Shown one piece after another: positions 1 through 8,381 of a DNA stretch of 54,829 nucleotides (the stretch's first letter is position 1; each line of letters opens with the position of its first letter). The DNA lies in assembly GCA_943353835.1 (NCBI GenBank), contig CALRBA010000005.1, positions 1-54,829 of the forward strand, given 5' to 3'. Under the pieces are notes generated by a model. The model was not told the DNA's origin, searched no databases, and was given only the letters and a program-made list of their open reading frames with translations. The position numbers and the translations under genes are program-made. The DNA is from Candidatus Nomurabacteria bacterium (GTDB taxonomy: Bacteria; Patescibacteriota; Minisyncoccia; Phycocordibacterales; Phycocordibacteraceae).

Positions 1-206
1 CGGTGGAGAAAAATTCTTGGACGCACGCGCTTTTGTTCGGTGCGTTGTTTGGTTTGGTTTGTTATGCAACGTATGACCTTACTAACCTTGCAGTCGCTAA
101 AGATTGGCCATTGCTCGTAACTATCGTTGATTTAGCGTGGGGTGCAGTATTGGCGGCTTCCGTATCTACCGCGACATACTTCATCGCAAGCAAGATCGGT
201 CTATGA
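1..206 (+). CDS. DUF2177 family membrane protein, 3' part only
   Basis: The 5' end lies outside the window. The visible 67 residues have two hydrophobic stretches and carry YATYDLTNLA and VTIVDLAWG, which I recognise as the C-terminal half of DUF2177 (small integral membrane proteins of about 130 aa, function unknown). A GTG at position 3 is probably internal, since the frame is open to the window edge. The stop overlaps the next start as ATGA at 203-206, so the two genes are probably translationally coupled. Confidence 0.8.
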   Translation, partial: VEKNSWTHALLFGALFGLVCYATYDLTNLAVAKDWPLLVTIVDLAWGAVLAASVSTATYFIASKIGL

Positions 207-967
207 GTTATTTTATAACGTTAATTTTAATATTGTTTGCATACATGAGCCTGTGGTTTGTGGTCTCTTTGCTCAAAAAAAGAAATGACTTAGCTGATGT
301 GGCGTGGGGGTTGGGGTTTGTACTCATGACATGGATATCTTTTTTTCTTTCGGATGATTCGGGAGCAAGAGGACTGTTGGTGGGTATCTTGGTAACTGTG
401 TGGGGCTTGCGTTTGGCGTGGCATATTCATGCACGAAACAAGGGCAAGGCGGAGGATTATCGATATCTCGCATGGAGGAAAGAATGGGGTAAGTATTTTT
501 ATATTCGTTCATATTTTCAAGTGTATCTTTTACAGGGTGCTTTCTTGTTTCTCATCGTCCTGCCAGTACTGCTTATCAACAAGAACGAAGGCGGAGATAT
601 CGGCTTACTCGACTTTTTAGGCGTAGCCGTTTGGCTTTTTGGTTTTTATTATGAAGCTGTCGGTGATGCACAACTCGCCCGATTTATTAAAAATCCTGCG
701 AACAAAGGTAAGCTACTGCAAAGCGGTCTATGGGCATATACTCGACATCCAAATTATTTTGGTGAAGTAATGCAGTGGTGGGGCATTTGGCTTATCGCGC
801 TCTCTGTTTCGGGTGGCTGGCTTGGTATAATCGGGCCTATAACTATAACCTTTTTGATTTTGAAAGTTTCTGGTATTCCTATGCTCGAAAAGAAGATGGA
901 AGAAAATCCAGATTTTGCAGAGTATAAGCGGAAGACAAGCATATTTATCCCATTGCCAAGAAAATAA
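203..967 (+). CDS. DUF1295 / steroid 5-alpha-reductase-like membrane protein
   Basis: A 254-aa protein with about six hydrophobic segments. The C-terminal third has the isoprenylcysteine-methyltransferase/5-alpha-reductase-like signature: LLQSGLWAYTRHPNYFGEV followed by a conserved tryptophan-rich segment and LEKKMEENPDFAEYKRKTSIFIP. Proteins of this DUF1295 family are membrane oxidoreductases or methyltransferases of uncertain substrate. The ATG at 203 is chosen because it overlaps the upstream stop (ATGA) and precedes the first membrane helix. An in-frame start at 137 would lie deep inside the upstream gene. It often accompanies DUF2177 proteins, as here; a lipid-modifying role is inference. 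Confidence 0.85.
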   Translation: MSYFITLILILFAYMSLWFVVSLLKKRNDLADVAWGLGFVLMTWISFFLSDDSGARGLLVGILVTVWGLRLAWHIHARNKGKAEDYRYLAWRKEWGKYFYIRSYFQVYLLQGAFLFLIVLPVLLINKNEGGDIGLLDFLGVAVWLFGFYYEAVGDAQLARFIKNPANKGKLLQSGLWAYTRHPNYFGEVMQWWGIWLIALSVSGGWLGIIGPITITFLILKVSGIPMLEKKMEENPDFAEYKRKTSIFIPLPRK

Positions 968-973
968 CGTAGT

Positions 974-1411
974 ATGCAGAATTCTGATCCTCGCTTTAAA
1001 CCAGACCTCACTCCAAAAGAAATGCTTCGTCTTGGAGTTTTTGGCGGATTATATTTTTCTGATAAGCCAAAGGAATTTCCAAAAGATTGGTGGAGGAGTG
1101 CAAAATTATCACCAGATGGAAAACGGCACAAAGAACTGAATTATTTTGGCGTGAATGCCAGTCAGCCGCTTTCAGTGTGGCTTGCGAAGGGTTGGATAAA
1201 TCCACAAGATCCACGGGGATGGTTTCAGTGGTATTGCAGATACTATATGGGTCGTAGAACAGCCGATGACGAGCGACAAATTAAAAGATGGCTCGCTATG
1301 CGACGACATATAATGCAAATTAAAAATAATTGCAGAGCTGAAGATATTTTTTGTCGGCCTCGCCAAAGACAAGCGGTATTGCATTGGGCCTATGATTCGA
1401 GAAAGATGTGA
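974..1411 (+). CDS. Conserved hypothetical protein, Trp/Arg rich
   Basis: A 145-aa soluble protein starting 7 bases after the DUF1295 gene, so probably in the same transcript. It is rich in aromatic and basic residues: DWWRSAKLSPDGKRHKELNY in the middle, and WFQWYCRYYMGRRTADDERQ in the C-terminal half. There is no signal peptide or membrane segment. I do not recognise an enzyme motif. The strong composition and uninterrupted frame support a real gene. Function unknown. Confidence 0.7.
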   Translation: MQNSDPRFKPDLTPKEMLRLGVFGGLYFSDKPKEFPKDWWRSAKLSPDGKRHKELNYFGVNASQPLSVWLAKGWINPQDPRGWFQWYCRYYMGRRTADDERQIKRWLAMRRHIMQIKNNCRAEDIFCRPRQRQAVLHWAYDSRKM

Positions 1412-1663
1412 TCTGGGGAGCAATCCCCGCCGTTTTATAATGTTTCCTAAAAACGGCGAGGATTGTTGTGCGCGCATTGGGTTCGCATCGCCACGCAATC
1501 GGAGCCCTAAAGGATTGCTGTTTGTATTCAATCGCTTCGCTCTTGAACAAACAGGGAACGTACGAGGCAGTTTCAAGCCACCACGCGCTCCTCGCGTGCG
1601 ATTAGTCAGCATCAGGATTATCAACAAAATACATTCGAACTTTGTTTAATACACACCGCATCA
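1412..1663. other. Intergenic region with three hairpins
   Basis: No convincing gene. It holds three inverted repeats: 1421-1465 (16-bp arms with one mismatch, containing CGCCGTTTT/AAAACGGCG), 1518-1554 (CTGTTTGT..TTCAA against TTGAACAAACAG, two-base bulge) and 1582-1598 (CACGCG/CGCGTG). None is followed by a clear T-tract, so they are not typical terminators. GGGGA at 1415-1419 could compete for the first stem's 5' arm. Confidence 0.5.
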
Positions 1664-2134
1664 ATGACACGAAATTTTTATATAGGACTTTTGGTGATTG
1701 TGATGGTAGGAGTAGGTGCAGTGTTTTTCTATAGGACACCAGTCCCGCCCTTTCTCCAAGAAAGAGCGGGAGAGTTTGGCGGAGTGTCCTTAAGAATTGA
1801 GTATGCGACAACGCCAGAGGCCAGAGAACGTGGACTCGGAGATCGGACTGAAATACAGAAAGACTACGGAATATTGTTTGTGTTTCCAAAAGATGATTAT
1901 TATGGCTTCTGGATGAAGAATATGCTCGTGCCGATTGATATCTTCTGGCTAAACGCTCAAGGACAGGTCGTCTATATCGCGAGCGATGTCGCGACGTCTA
2001 CCTATCCGAATGTCTTTTATCCGACCACTCCAGCGCGATATGTCCTTGAAACAGTCGCCGGCTTCGTGAGCGAGCATGATATTAAAGTTGGTTCGGAACT
2101 AATATTGAAAAAATTTCCAACTGTTTCGCAATAA
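1664..2134 (+). CDS. DUF192 family exported protein
   Basis: A 156-aa protein with one N-terminal membrane anchor (about residues 5-23) followed by a DUF192 domain: RIEYATTPEARERGLGDRTE, GILFVFPKDDYYGFWMKNM, VPIDIFWLNAQGQVVYI. The conserved FWMKNM and DIFW motifs are diagnostic. DUF192 proteins are small beta-rich extracytoplasmic proteins of unknown activity. The linker between the anchor and the domain (PPFLQERAG) is encoded by a 29-nt palindrome at 1743-1771 that also occurs inside rnpB, so the linker is probably repeat-derived. Confidence 0.9.
   Translation: MTRNFYIGLLVIVMVGVGAVFFYRTPVPPFLQERAGEFGGVSLRIEYATTPEARERGLGDRTEIQKDYGILFVFPKDDYYGFWMKNMLVPIDIFWLNAQGQVVYIASDVATSTYPNVFYPTTPARYVLETVAGFVSEHDIKVGSELILKKFPTVSQ
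1743..1771. repeat. 29-nt palindromic element inside the DUF192 gene
   Basis: Arms TCCCGCCCTTTCT and AGAAAGAGCGGGA around a CCA centre, with one mismatch. It matches the reverse complement of the 29-nt palindrome at 4799-4827 at 23 of 29 positions. Two arm differences are paired (C-G for T-A and T-A for G-C), which suggests the hairpin itself is conserved. It adds an in-frame linker to the protein. Confidence 0.65.
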
Positions 2135-2220
2135 CGCTGTCCACAGGGTGTTTTCTATATACAGGAGTAAACTTAATCTAAACGAATAACATTATTAATT
2201 TTCAAACACATCAACATACC

Positions 2221-4608
2221 ATGTCTAAGATTGCTAAAGCCCCAGTACGTTCAAAAGCGGTTGTTGCGCAAGTTCAGAAGGTTACGGAGCCTCCTATTTC
2301 TAAAGAAACTCGCAGATATCGCGAGATGATTCCTCAAGTAGAGAAGCGCGACGGACGACTCGTTGCATTTGATTTTGATAAAATTGCAACCGCTATTTGG
2401 AAGGCAATGGCAGTGGCGGAAGAGGGTAGCCAAGAAGATGCAGTGCTTGTGGCGCATCAAGTGGCGGGCGAGCTTGGACGATTCGCGAAGAAGTATAAGA
2501 GTTTCCTCCCGACTGTTGAAGGCCAGCAGGACTCTGTGGAGAAATATCTTATTTTGAACGACTATGTGAAGACAGCGAAAGCATATATTCTCTATCGCGA
2601 CAAGCGTGCACAGATGCGTGCGTCACACGTGGAGATTCCCGAGAGTGTAAAAAAACTTGCGAATGAGAGTAAAAAATATTTTGACGGCAACGCGCTCGGT
2701 GAATTCGTCTATCTGCGTACATATGCGAAATGGATTCCCGAAGAAAGGCGTCGTGAGACATGGGTAGAGACTGTTGATAGATATATGAGCTTCATGCATG
2801 AGAACCTCGGCGATAAGCTCACGAAAAAAGAGTATGCGGAAGTTCGTATGGGCATATTGAAACAGGAAGTGATGCCATCTATGCGTCTTATGCAGTTCTC
2901 TGGAGACGCGGCGCGCAGATGCAACGCATGTGGCTACAATTGTACCTTTACCGCGCCTGTTAAGCTGGAGGATTTCGCGGAAATTATGTATCTCTCTATG
3001 CAAGGGTGTGGTGTTGGTTTCGCCGTAGAGAGTCAAAATGTAGAACAGCTCCCGCAGATTATGAAACAGTTGGGTAAGATGTCACCGACATATGTTATTC
3101 CTGATTCAAAGGAAGGTTGGTGCGACGCTCTAACTCTCGGACTCACAACCTGGTATGCAGGGAAAGATATTACGTTTGATTTTTCAGAGATTCGTCCGGC
3201 CGGCGCGCGCTTGAAAATTATGGGAGGCAAGGCTTCGGGCCCAGAACCTCTGCAATCGCTTCTCGCCTTCACGCGCCAGAAAGTTCTCTCGCGACAAGGC
3301 CGTCGTCTGCGCGCAATTGATGTCCACGACATCACCTGCAAAATAGGCGAATGCGTAGTCGCCGGCGGCGTGCGTCGCACAGCGATGATATCGCTCTCTG
3401 ACCTTGACGACGTTGAGATGCGTGACGCCAAGAAAGGTCAATTCTTTATGACCGACCCACATCGTTCAGTAGCGAACAATTCTTCGGTGTATGAAACCAA
3501 GCCGACCAACACGGAGCTTATGGATGAATGGGTCGCCCTTATGAAGAGCGGGAGCGGAGAGAGAGGAATCTTCAATCGCGGGTCGCTCGCCGTCACTCTT
3601 CCATCACGGCGTGTTGAATATTTCAAAAAACTCGGATTCATCAGTGAAGATGGCGTGACGCAGGGTTCCATTGGGACTAATCCGTGTGCAGAGATAATCC
3701 TGCAGTCCAAACAGTTCTGCAATCTTTCAGAAGTTATTGCGCGCGCGAATGACACAGAAGCGTCGCTTCTGAAGAAGGCGCGTCTCGCTTCAATTCTCGG
3801 CACGTATCAATCAACTCTAACTAAGTTCGGTTATATATCTAAAGAGTGGACAGACCATTGCTCGGCGGAAAGACTTCTTGGAGTATCAATCACCGGACAG
3901 TGGGATTCTCCGGTCGCCCGCCTTGCAGAAGTGATGCGAAAGATTCGCGATGTTGCAGTTAAGACGAATATCACTTATGCAAAACGTTTCGGAGTTGAAC
4001 AATCTATGGCAGTGACGGCGGTAAAGCCATCAGGCACTGTCTCGCAGACATTCAACTGCGCTTCAGGTATCCACCCTCGTCACTCACCGTACTACATCCG
4101 CCGTGTGCGTATCAGCGCGACCGACTCTCTCTTTAAGATGATGCGCGACCAGGGAGTGCCGTATTATCCGGAAGTGGGGCAGTCTATGGAGGAGGCGAAT
4201 ACCTATGTTCTGGAATTTCCGGTGAAGGCCCCAGACCATTCTAAAGAAGCGCGTTTCAAGGATAATCTCTCGGCGTTGGAACAACTTGAATATTGGAAGA
4301 AGGTGAAATTGAATTTCACTGAACATAATCCGTCTGCGACCATCTCGGTAAGCGAGAACGAATGGATCGGAGTCGTAGATTGGATACAGAAGAACTGGGA
4401 TATCATAGGCGGGTTATCATTCCTGCCTAGAAGCAGTCATGTATATCGCCTCGCCCCATATGAAGAAATTACAAAAGAGGAATATGAGGACCGTATTGCT
4501 CGCTTCCCTAAAGTGGATTATTCCAAGCTATATGTCTATGAGCGACAGGACGAAACGGAGATGAAAAAGGAGCTAGCTTGCGCCGGAGGGACTTGTGAAA
4601 TAGAATAG
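2221..4608 (+). CDS. nrdJ: Adenosylcobalamin-dependent (class II) ribonucleoside-triphosphate reductase
   Basis: A 795-aa class II RNR of the monomeric RTPR type, making deoxyribonucleotides with B12. Residues about 38-135 form an ATP-cone-like regulatory region (VEKRDGRLVAFDFDKI). ACGYNCTFT and MQGCGVGFAVE mark the start of the catalytic barrel. NPCAEI (C489) and FCNLSEV (C500) are 11 residues apart, exactly like thiyl Cys408 and redox Cys419 of the Lactobacillus enzyme. The C-terminal pair C787/C792 (CAGGTC) matches its Cys731/Cys736 shuttle. All key cysteines are present. A glutaredoxin-like protein at 13.0 kb could re-reduce it (inference). The 86-nt upstream gap shows no riboswitch large enough for cobalamin binding. 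Confidence 0.97.
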   Translation: MSKIAKAPVRSKAVVAQVQKVTEPPISKETRRYREMIPQVEKRDGRLVAFDFDKIATAIWKAMAVAEEGSQEDAVLVAHQVAGELGRFAKKYKSFLPTVEGQQDSVEKYLILNDYVKTAKAYILYRDKRAQMRASHVEIPESVKKLANESKKYFDGNALGEFVYLRTYAKWIPEERRRETWVETVDRYMSFMHENLGDKLTKKEYAEVRMGILKQEVMPSMRLMQFSGDAARRCNACGYNCTFTAPVKLEDFAEIMYLSMQGCGVGFAVESQNVEQLPQIMKQLGKMSPTYVIPDSKEGWCDALTLGLTTWYAGKDITFDFSEIRPAGARLKIMGGKASGPEPLQSLLAFTRQKVLSRQGRRLRAIDVHDITCKIGECVVAGGVRRTAMISLSDLDDVEMRDAKKGQFFMTDPHRSVANNSSVYETKPTNTELMDEWVALMKSGSGERGIFNRGSLAVTLPSRRVEYFKKLGFISEDGVTQGSIGTNPCAEIILQSKQFCNLSEVIARANDTEASLLKKARLASILGTYQSTLTKFGYISKEWTDHCSAERLLGVSITGQWDSPVARLAEVMRKIRDVAVKTNITYAKRFGVEQSMAVTAVKPSGTVSQTFNCASGIHPRHSPYYIRRVRISATDSLFKMMRDQGVPYYPEVGQSMEEANTYVLEFPVKAPDHSKEARFKDNLSALEQLEYWKKVKLNFTEHNPSATISVSENEWIGVVDWIQKNWDIIGGLSFLPRSSHVYRLAPYEEITKEEYEDRIARFPKVDYSKLYVYERQDETEMKKELACAGGTCEIE

Positions 4609-4678
4609 ATTCACAAGTCTTATGCACCCCTTGGGGTACGACGAAGCGTCGCCTGCGAGATTGAATAAATACATAAAT

Positions 4679-4718
4679 GCGAAAACCTGCGCAGGAGCGC
4701 AGGTTTTCGCATCTTTTT
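4679..4718 (+). terminator. Intrinsic terminator after nrdJ
   Basis: A perfect 13-bp stem, GCGAAAACCTGCG / CGCAGGTTTTCGC, with a 6-nt loop and then ATCTTTTT. It ends just before the 3' end of the opposing rnpB gene, so it may also stop rnpB transcription from the other side. Confidence 0.9.
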
Positions 4719-5052
4719 GGACCCGGCCGATAAGCCGAATTCTGTCGTGGGTGATCATTTATCTGGGACGTTGGTTGCCCAACGCCTCGAGCGGCACTTC
4801 CCGCCTGTTCTTGTAGAACAGGCGGGACACGGCCTTGCACGGAGGTAAGGATTTAACCGTTTCATCTCGAGAGTTACCTCTCGACTCATCCAGTCAACGA
4901 CCGGATGCTTGTACACTTTCGCATCCAAGCGTCTCTGTTCGCACCTCGCGCCTTACGGCGTGTGGGAATTACCCACTACCATTCTGCCACATCGGCCCGT
5001 GTTCGGACTTTCCTCCCCATCACAGTGACAGAGCGATCGCCTAGCTAGGTCC
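4719..5052 (-). ncRNA. rnpB: RNase P RNA (class A)
   Basis: The catalytic RNA of RNase P, which matures tRNA 5' ends. Read on the minus strand it has the universal GAGGAAAGTCCGAACACGG near its 5' end, GGTAAATCC-like P10/11 sequence (GAAACGGTTAAATCC), and the 3' end GACAGAATTCGGCTTATCGG, all conserved bacterial RNase P landmarks. About 334 nt, normal for type A. The 5' end is set by a strong -10 box seven bases upstream. A variable helix is formed by a palindrome at 4799-4827 shared with the DUF192 gene. Confidence 0.95.
4799..4827. repeat. 29-nt palindrome forming a helix of RNase P RNA
   Basis: Perfect arms TCCCGCCTGTTC / GAACAGGCGGGA with a 5-nt loop. Its reverse complement aligns without gaps to the palindrome inside the DUF192 gene (1743-1771), 23 of 29 identical. 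It lies in a length-variable helix of the RNA, a tolerated site for extra sequence. Confidence 0.65.
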
Positions 5053-5058
5053 ATAAGA

Positions 5059-5064
5059 ATTATA
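5059..5064 (-). promoter_or_regulatory. rnpB promoter -10
   Basis: On the minus strand, TGGTATAAT (extended -10, perfect TATAAT), then TTCTTAT and the RNA start GGACC. Confidence 0.8.
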
Positions 5065-5091
5065 CCACACTTGAAAGTGGAATGCGTCACA

Positions 5092-5766
5092 TTATGGAAT
5101 GTCTGAATTAGCGCAGTACTGACGCGCTTCTCGTAGCATTTTCTGTATTGTAACCGTACGCGCTACGGAAAGTATTTCCGCGTCCAAGATAGCTCTGGTC
5201 GGAGTATGTGCGCCGGCATGGGTACTCAAGCTTGAATACGGATATGCAGCTATGCGTTCTCCTAAGAACTGAGGGTCCACAACGTGGCTGACTTTCCATT
5301 TAGGCTCATAGAGCATTATGGGATTGCAGTGCACGTAGCTAATAAGATTTTGGAGGTAATTGTCTGCTGTAGACACATGGCGAGATTGGAATGGTTTGAG
5401 GAAAAGATTACCAACTCGCGCGTGTCGTGAGTTAAAGTATAGCGCGTACGCCGTTCCTATCTTTCGCATAAATGAAGTAATTCCTCCCTCCGAAACCTCT
5501 TTCAATACCAAATGGAAATGATTTGGCATCAGACAGAACGCACCGATGGCAACTAGTTTTTTACCACGAGGAATATTCATCACCTCTTCAAATTTGCGTA
5601 TGCCTATATCGTCACGCCTGAGAGGTAACTTGTCATTTGCCAAGTATAGAAGTTCCAAGAAGCGATGGTAATCTCTAGTATCTTCAAATGCGATGCGCTT
5701 CTCAATGCTACGATTATAGCAATGGTACCACTCACCTACGGTAAACGGAACTTTTCTATTTGTCAT
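5092..5766 (-). CDS. REP-associated tyrosine transposase (RAYT, Y1/HUH family)
   Basis: A 224-aa single-strand transposase related to IS200/IS605 TnpA. It has the N-terminal YHCYNRSIEKR motif typical of RAYTs, the HUH metal site MPNHFHLVL, and NYLQNLISYVHCNP, which holds the catalytic tyrosine. Such enzymes are domesticated or mobile and act on REP palindromes. Two inverted copies of a 16-nt palindrome lie 12 and 52 bp upstream of its start. It sits between the rnpB promoter and an unrelated membrane-protein gene. It differs from the second RAYT at 36.4 kb, so the two represent separate lineages. Full length and intact. Confidence 0.92.
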   Translation of the reverse strand: MTNRKVPFTVGEWYHCYNRSIEKRIAFEDTRDYHRFLELLYLANDKLPLRRDDIGIRKFEEVMNIPRGKKLVAIGAFCLMPNHFHLVLKEVSEGGITSFMRKIGTAYALYFNSRHARVGNLFLKPFQSRHVSTADNYLQNLISYVHCNPIMLYEPKWKVSHVVDPQFLGERIAAYPYSSLSTHAGAHTPTRAILDAEILSVARTVTIQKMLREARQYCANSDIP

Positions 5767-5777
5767 ATCATCAATTA

Positions 5778-5834
5778 TAAGGTGTCACCTTACGGAGTCA
5801 AGTAAATTATAAAAATAGTAAGGTGACACCTTAC
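5778..5834. repeat. Inverted doublet of TAAGGTG(T/A)CACCTTA palindromes
   Basis: Copy one TAAGGTGTCACCTTAC at 5778-5793; copy two GTAAGGTGACACCTTAC at 5818-5834 is its exact reverse complement. The 24-nt spacer is AT-rich. The REPIN-like arrangement next to a RAYT suggests these are that enzyme's target palindromes. No further copies were seen in this window. Confidence 0.8.
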
Positions 5835-5900
5835 GAAAAAGTGTGGATAAGCACTTTCTGAATACACAGACAGAGTATACTGGCCAGTATTACCATCAAA

Positions 5901-5906
5901 TATAAT
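5901..5906 (+). promoter_or_regulatory. Promoter -10 for the O-antigen-ligase-like gene
   Basis: A perfect TATAAT 14 nt before the ATG at 5921, leaving a leader of only about 7 nt and no Shine-Dalgarno site. Confidence 0.55.
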
Positions 5907-5920
5907 AAACAAAATTCACC

Positions 5921-8296
5921 ATGCCTCCGCAACAGACGATAAGTACCACGCGACCTTCTCTAGACACTATAAGCATAGTAGCCCTACTCGCATCGCTCGT
6001 TGTTTCTTTATTCATTTTTATTCCGTCCACGGCTATTCCGTTCGGAGCAACAAAGACATTTCTTCTCGCTTCAGGCGCGCTCATCACACTTGCTCTCTAC
6101 ATTCTCGCGCGTCTCTCGCGCGGTAATGTAATATTCCCTCCGTCTATTCTTGTCGGTGCGCTTTGGTTGCCCGTGATCGCGTACGCTTTATCATCCGCAT
6201 TTTCAGGAATCTCGTTCGGTAGCGCCCTATGGGGTACTTCTCTTGAACCGGACACGCTCGGGTTTATGCTCGTCGTTGCGGTTCTCGGCACTCTGACGGC
6301 GTTCGTTCTGCGTCGTGCAGAACATTATCGTTTATATCTGTCGGTAAGCGCATATGCGTTCTGCGTCGTTGTCGCTCTACAATTGGTTATTCTAATAGTC
6401 GGACAATTCGCTCCAAGCACTATTTCACCGTCATTTTCAATTGTAGGTTCTTATGACGACCTAGCTCTGCTTCTCGGTCTCGGAGTTGTAAGCATTCTGA
6501 TGACACTACGCTTCATGGAACTTTCTAAGCGAGCGCATAAGGCGCTTCTTCTAGGCGGAATGGGCGCGATGGTTCTACTCGCAGTGACGAACTCCTCTCT
6601 CGTCTGGGTGCTTCTCGCTCTCGTATCGCTTGGTCTCTTCGTTGAGTCCGTAATGAAGCGTTCGCATGGCGCTTCTGATTCAGACTTAGACGATGTCGGT
6701 AGCAGTATGGATTACGAACCGACAGGAACGGATGAAGGCAGTCATTCACTTATTCTCCCGCTCGCAGTGCTTGCAGTATCACTCTTCTTTCTTATCGGTG
6801 GGACGCTCGGCGGAGCACTGGCGAATTCTTTGAACATGAACGTTTTGTCAATTCGTCCGTCGTGGCAATCAACGATTGCAATTGCACAAAATACGTACGG
6901 TACGTCCCCGATCTTCGGTTCTGGTCCAGGAACGTTCGGTGTACAGTGGCTCAAGTACCGTGACGCATCGCTCAATTCAACAGTGTTCTGGAATGTTGAT
7001 TTTTCTTCCGGAATCGGCTTCGTCCCGACGTCGTTTGTTACGACAGGCGTTCTCGGAGTGCTCGCGTGGCTTGGATTCTTAGGTCTCTTTATCGTGTTCG
7101 GTATCAGAATGCTTATCAGGCGCGCGTCCAACGATCCGTTTATAAGCTATGTTGCGATACTTTCGTTCGTCGCATCGCTCTATCTGTTCACTACGGCAGT
7201 CTTCGGTTTACCTAACTCCGTTATTCTCGCTCTGGCGTTCGTGTTCGCTGGTCTCTTCATATCCACCACGCGTTTCGCAGAAGGAAGTAAACAATGGGGA
7301 ATTATCTTCTCTCGGAGTCCGCGAATCGGCTTCGTTATAGTATTCTCGCTTACCATTCTACTTCTGGCATCGGTCGTTGCCGCATACACTCTCGTAGGGC
7401 ACTACATCGCCACGTCTAAGATTACGAGCGCCGGTAATGCGTTCTCTGCAGGAGACCTTGATTATGCAGATAGGGAATCGCAGAATTCAATCTCGTTCGC
7501 TCCGAGCGCTGCCGCCTATCAGATTCAGGCAAGCGTCGCGAGCGCTAGACTTAATCAGATAGTCGCATCCTCAACGATGTCGGTATCTTCGGCGCAACAG
7601 GCATTCCAGACCGCGCTCTCCACCGGCATCAATGCAGCCATGACCGCGACGCGTCTCGCTCCATCTGATTATCAGAGTTGGATTGCGCTTGGGAATCTGT
7701 ATTCACAGGCCGTCCCTCTCGGAGTAGAGAGTGCCTATGACAGCGCCAAGACTGCATATGAAAAGGCGCAGTCATTGAATCCTACAAATCCGCAAATTCA
7801 ATATATTCTCGCTCAATTGAATATAGCGAATAAGAACAACAAAGCCGCTGAAGAAAATCTTAAAGCAGCTATAGCTCTGAAACAGGATTACACCGCCGCA
7901 ATATTCCTCCTCTCGCAACTTCAGGTTAAGGACGGCAATGTGAAGGACGCTCTCGCTTCCGCACTAGCCGCCGCGTACTTCCAGCCGAACGACCAGAACA
8001 TCCTCTTCCAAGTCGGCATTCTGTATGCGGCGCAAAACAATCTCACAAATGCCGCTGCCGCACTCTCTGCCGCAGTGGATGCGAACCCTTCGTTCGCGAA
8101 CGCACGCTACTTCCTCTCTGCTGTCTACGCGAAGCAGGGCGATTTAGGAAAAGCACTCATACAAATGCAAGCGATATCAGCGATGTCAGAGGAAAATGCG
8201 AAGGCAGTCGCCATCCAACTTGATGCGCTTAAATCAAGTAAGAATCCGTTCCCCGCGAATCTTCTTACCATCACTCCAGCTCAGGTGAAGCAGTAG
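5921..8296 (+). CDS. O-antigen-ligase-like polytopic membrane protein with C-terminal TPR repeats
   Basis: A 791-aa protein. Residues about 15-490 contain a dozen or more hydrophobic helices with a loop GSGPGTFGVQWLKYRD that resembles the periplasmic loop of Wzy_C/O-antigen-ligase proteins. Residues about 500-780 are soluble and contain tetratricopeptide-like repeats (LGNLYSQAVPLGVESAYDSA, AYEKAQSLNPTNPQIQYILA, FQVGILYAAQNNLTNAAAAL). In this family the membrane part joins sugar polymers to acceptors and TPRs mediate protein contacts. The substrate is unknown; a role in surface glycan or glycoprotein assembly is likely. A two-hairpin terminator follows. Confidence 0.8.
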   Translation: MPPQQTISTTRPSLDTISIVALLASLVVSLFIFIPSTAIPFGATKTFLLASGALITLALYILARLSRGNVIFPPSILVGALWLPVIAYALSSAFSGISFGSALWGTSLEPDTLGFMLVVAVLGTLTAFVLRRAEHYRLYLSVSAYAFCVVVALQLVILIVGQFAPSTISPSFSIVGSYDDLALLLGLGVVSILMTLRFMELSKRAHKALLLGGMGAMVLLAVTNSSLVWVLLALVSLGLFVESVMKRSHGASDSDLDDVGSSMDYEPTGTDEGSHSLILPLAVLAVSLFFLIGGTLGGALANSLNMNVLSIRPSWQSTIAIAQNTYGTSPIFGSGPGTFGVQWLKYRDASLNSTVFWNVDFSSGIGFVPTSFVTTGVLGVLAWLGFLGLFIVFGIRMLIRRASNDPFISYVAILSFVASLYLFTTAVFGLPNSVILALAFVFAGLFISTTRFAEGSKQWGIIFSRSPRIGFVIVFSLTILLLASVVAAYTLVGHYIATSKITSAGNAFSAGDLDYADRESQNSISFAPSAAAYQIQASVASARLNQIVASSTMSVSSAQQAFQTALSTGINAAMTATRLAPSDYQSWIALGNLYSQAVPLGVESAYDSAKTAYEKAQSLNPTNPQIQYILAQLNIANKNNKAAEENLKAAIALKQDYTAAIFLLSQLQVKDGNVKDALASALAAAYFQPNDQNILFQVGILYAAQNNLTNAAAALSAAVDANPSFANARYFLSAVYAKQGDLGKALIQMQAISAMSEENAKAVAIQLDALKSSKNPFPANLLTITPAQVKQ

Positions 8297-8349
8297 CAAG
8301 GCGATGCCTTGCTACAAAAACAGCGCGGCCGTAGGCCACGCTGTTTTGT
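8295..8349 (+). terminator. Tandem hairpins / terminator
   Basis: First hairpin AGCAAGGC-GAT-GCCTTGCT (8296-8313), then a stem AAAACAGCG / CGCTGTTTT enclosing GGCC-GTA-GGCC (8317-8347) ending in TTTTGT. Confidence 0.8.
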
Positions 8350-8381
8350 AATTGTCATAGTAATTATTATTGTCAAATTAG

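Noticed and set aside
1172-1627. Open frame of 151 codons on the minus strand over the hypothetical gene and hairpin region
   Set aside because: It covers the antisense of a better gene, has no recognisable motif and no promoter; its arginine-rich composition reflects the hairpins.
2135-2220. Possible cobalamin riboswitch before the B12-dependent RNR
   Set aside because: The gap is only 86 nt and shows no B12-box sequence; too short for a cobalamin aptamer.
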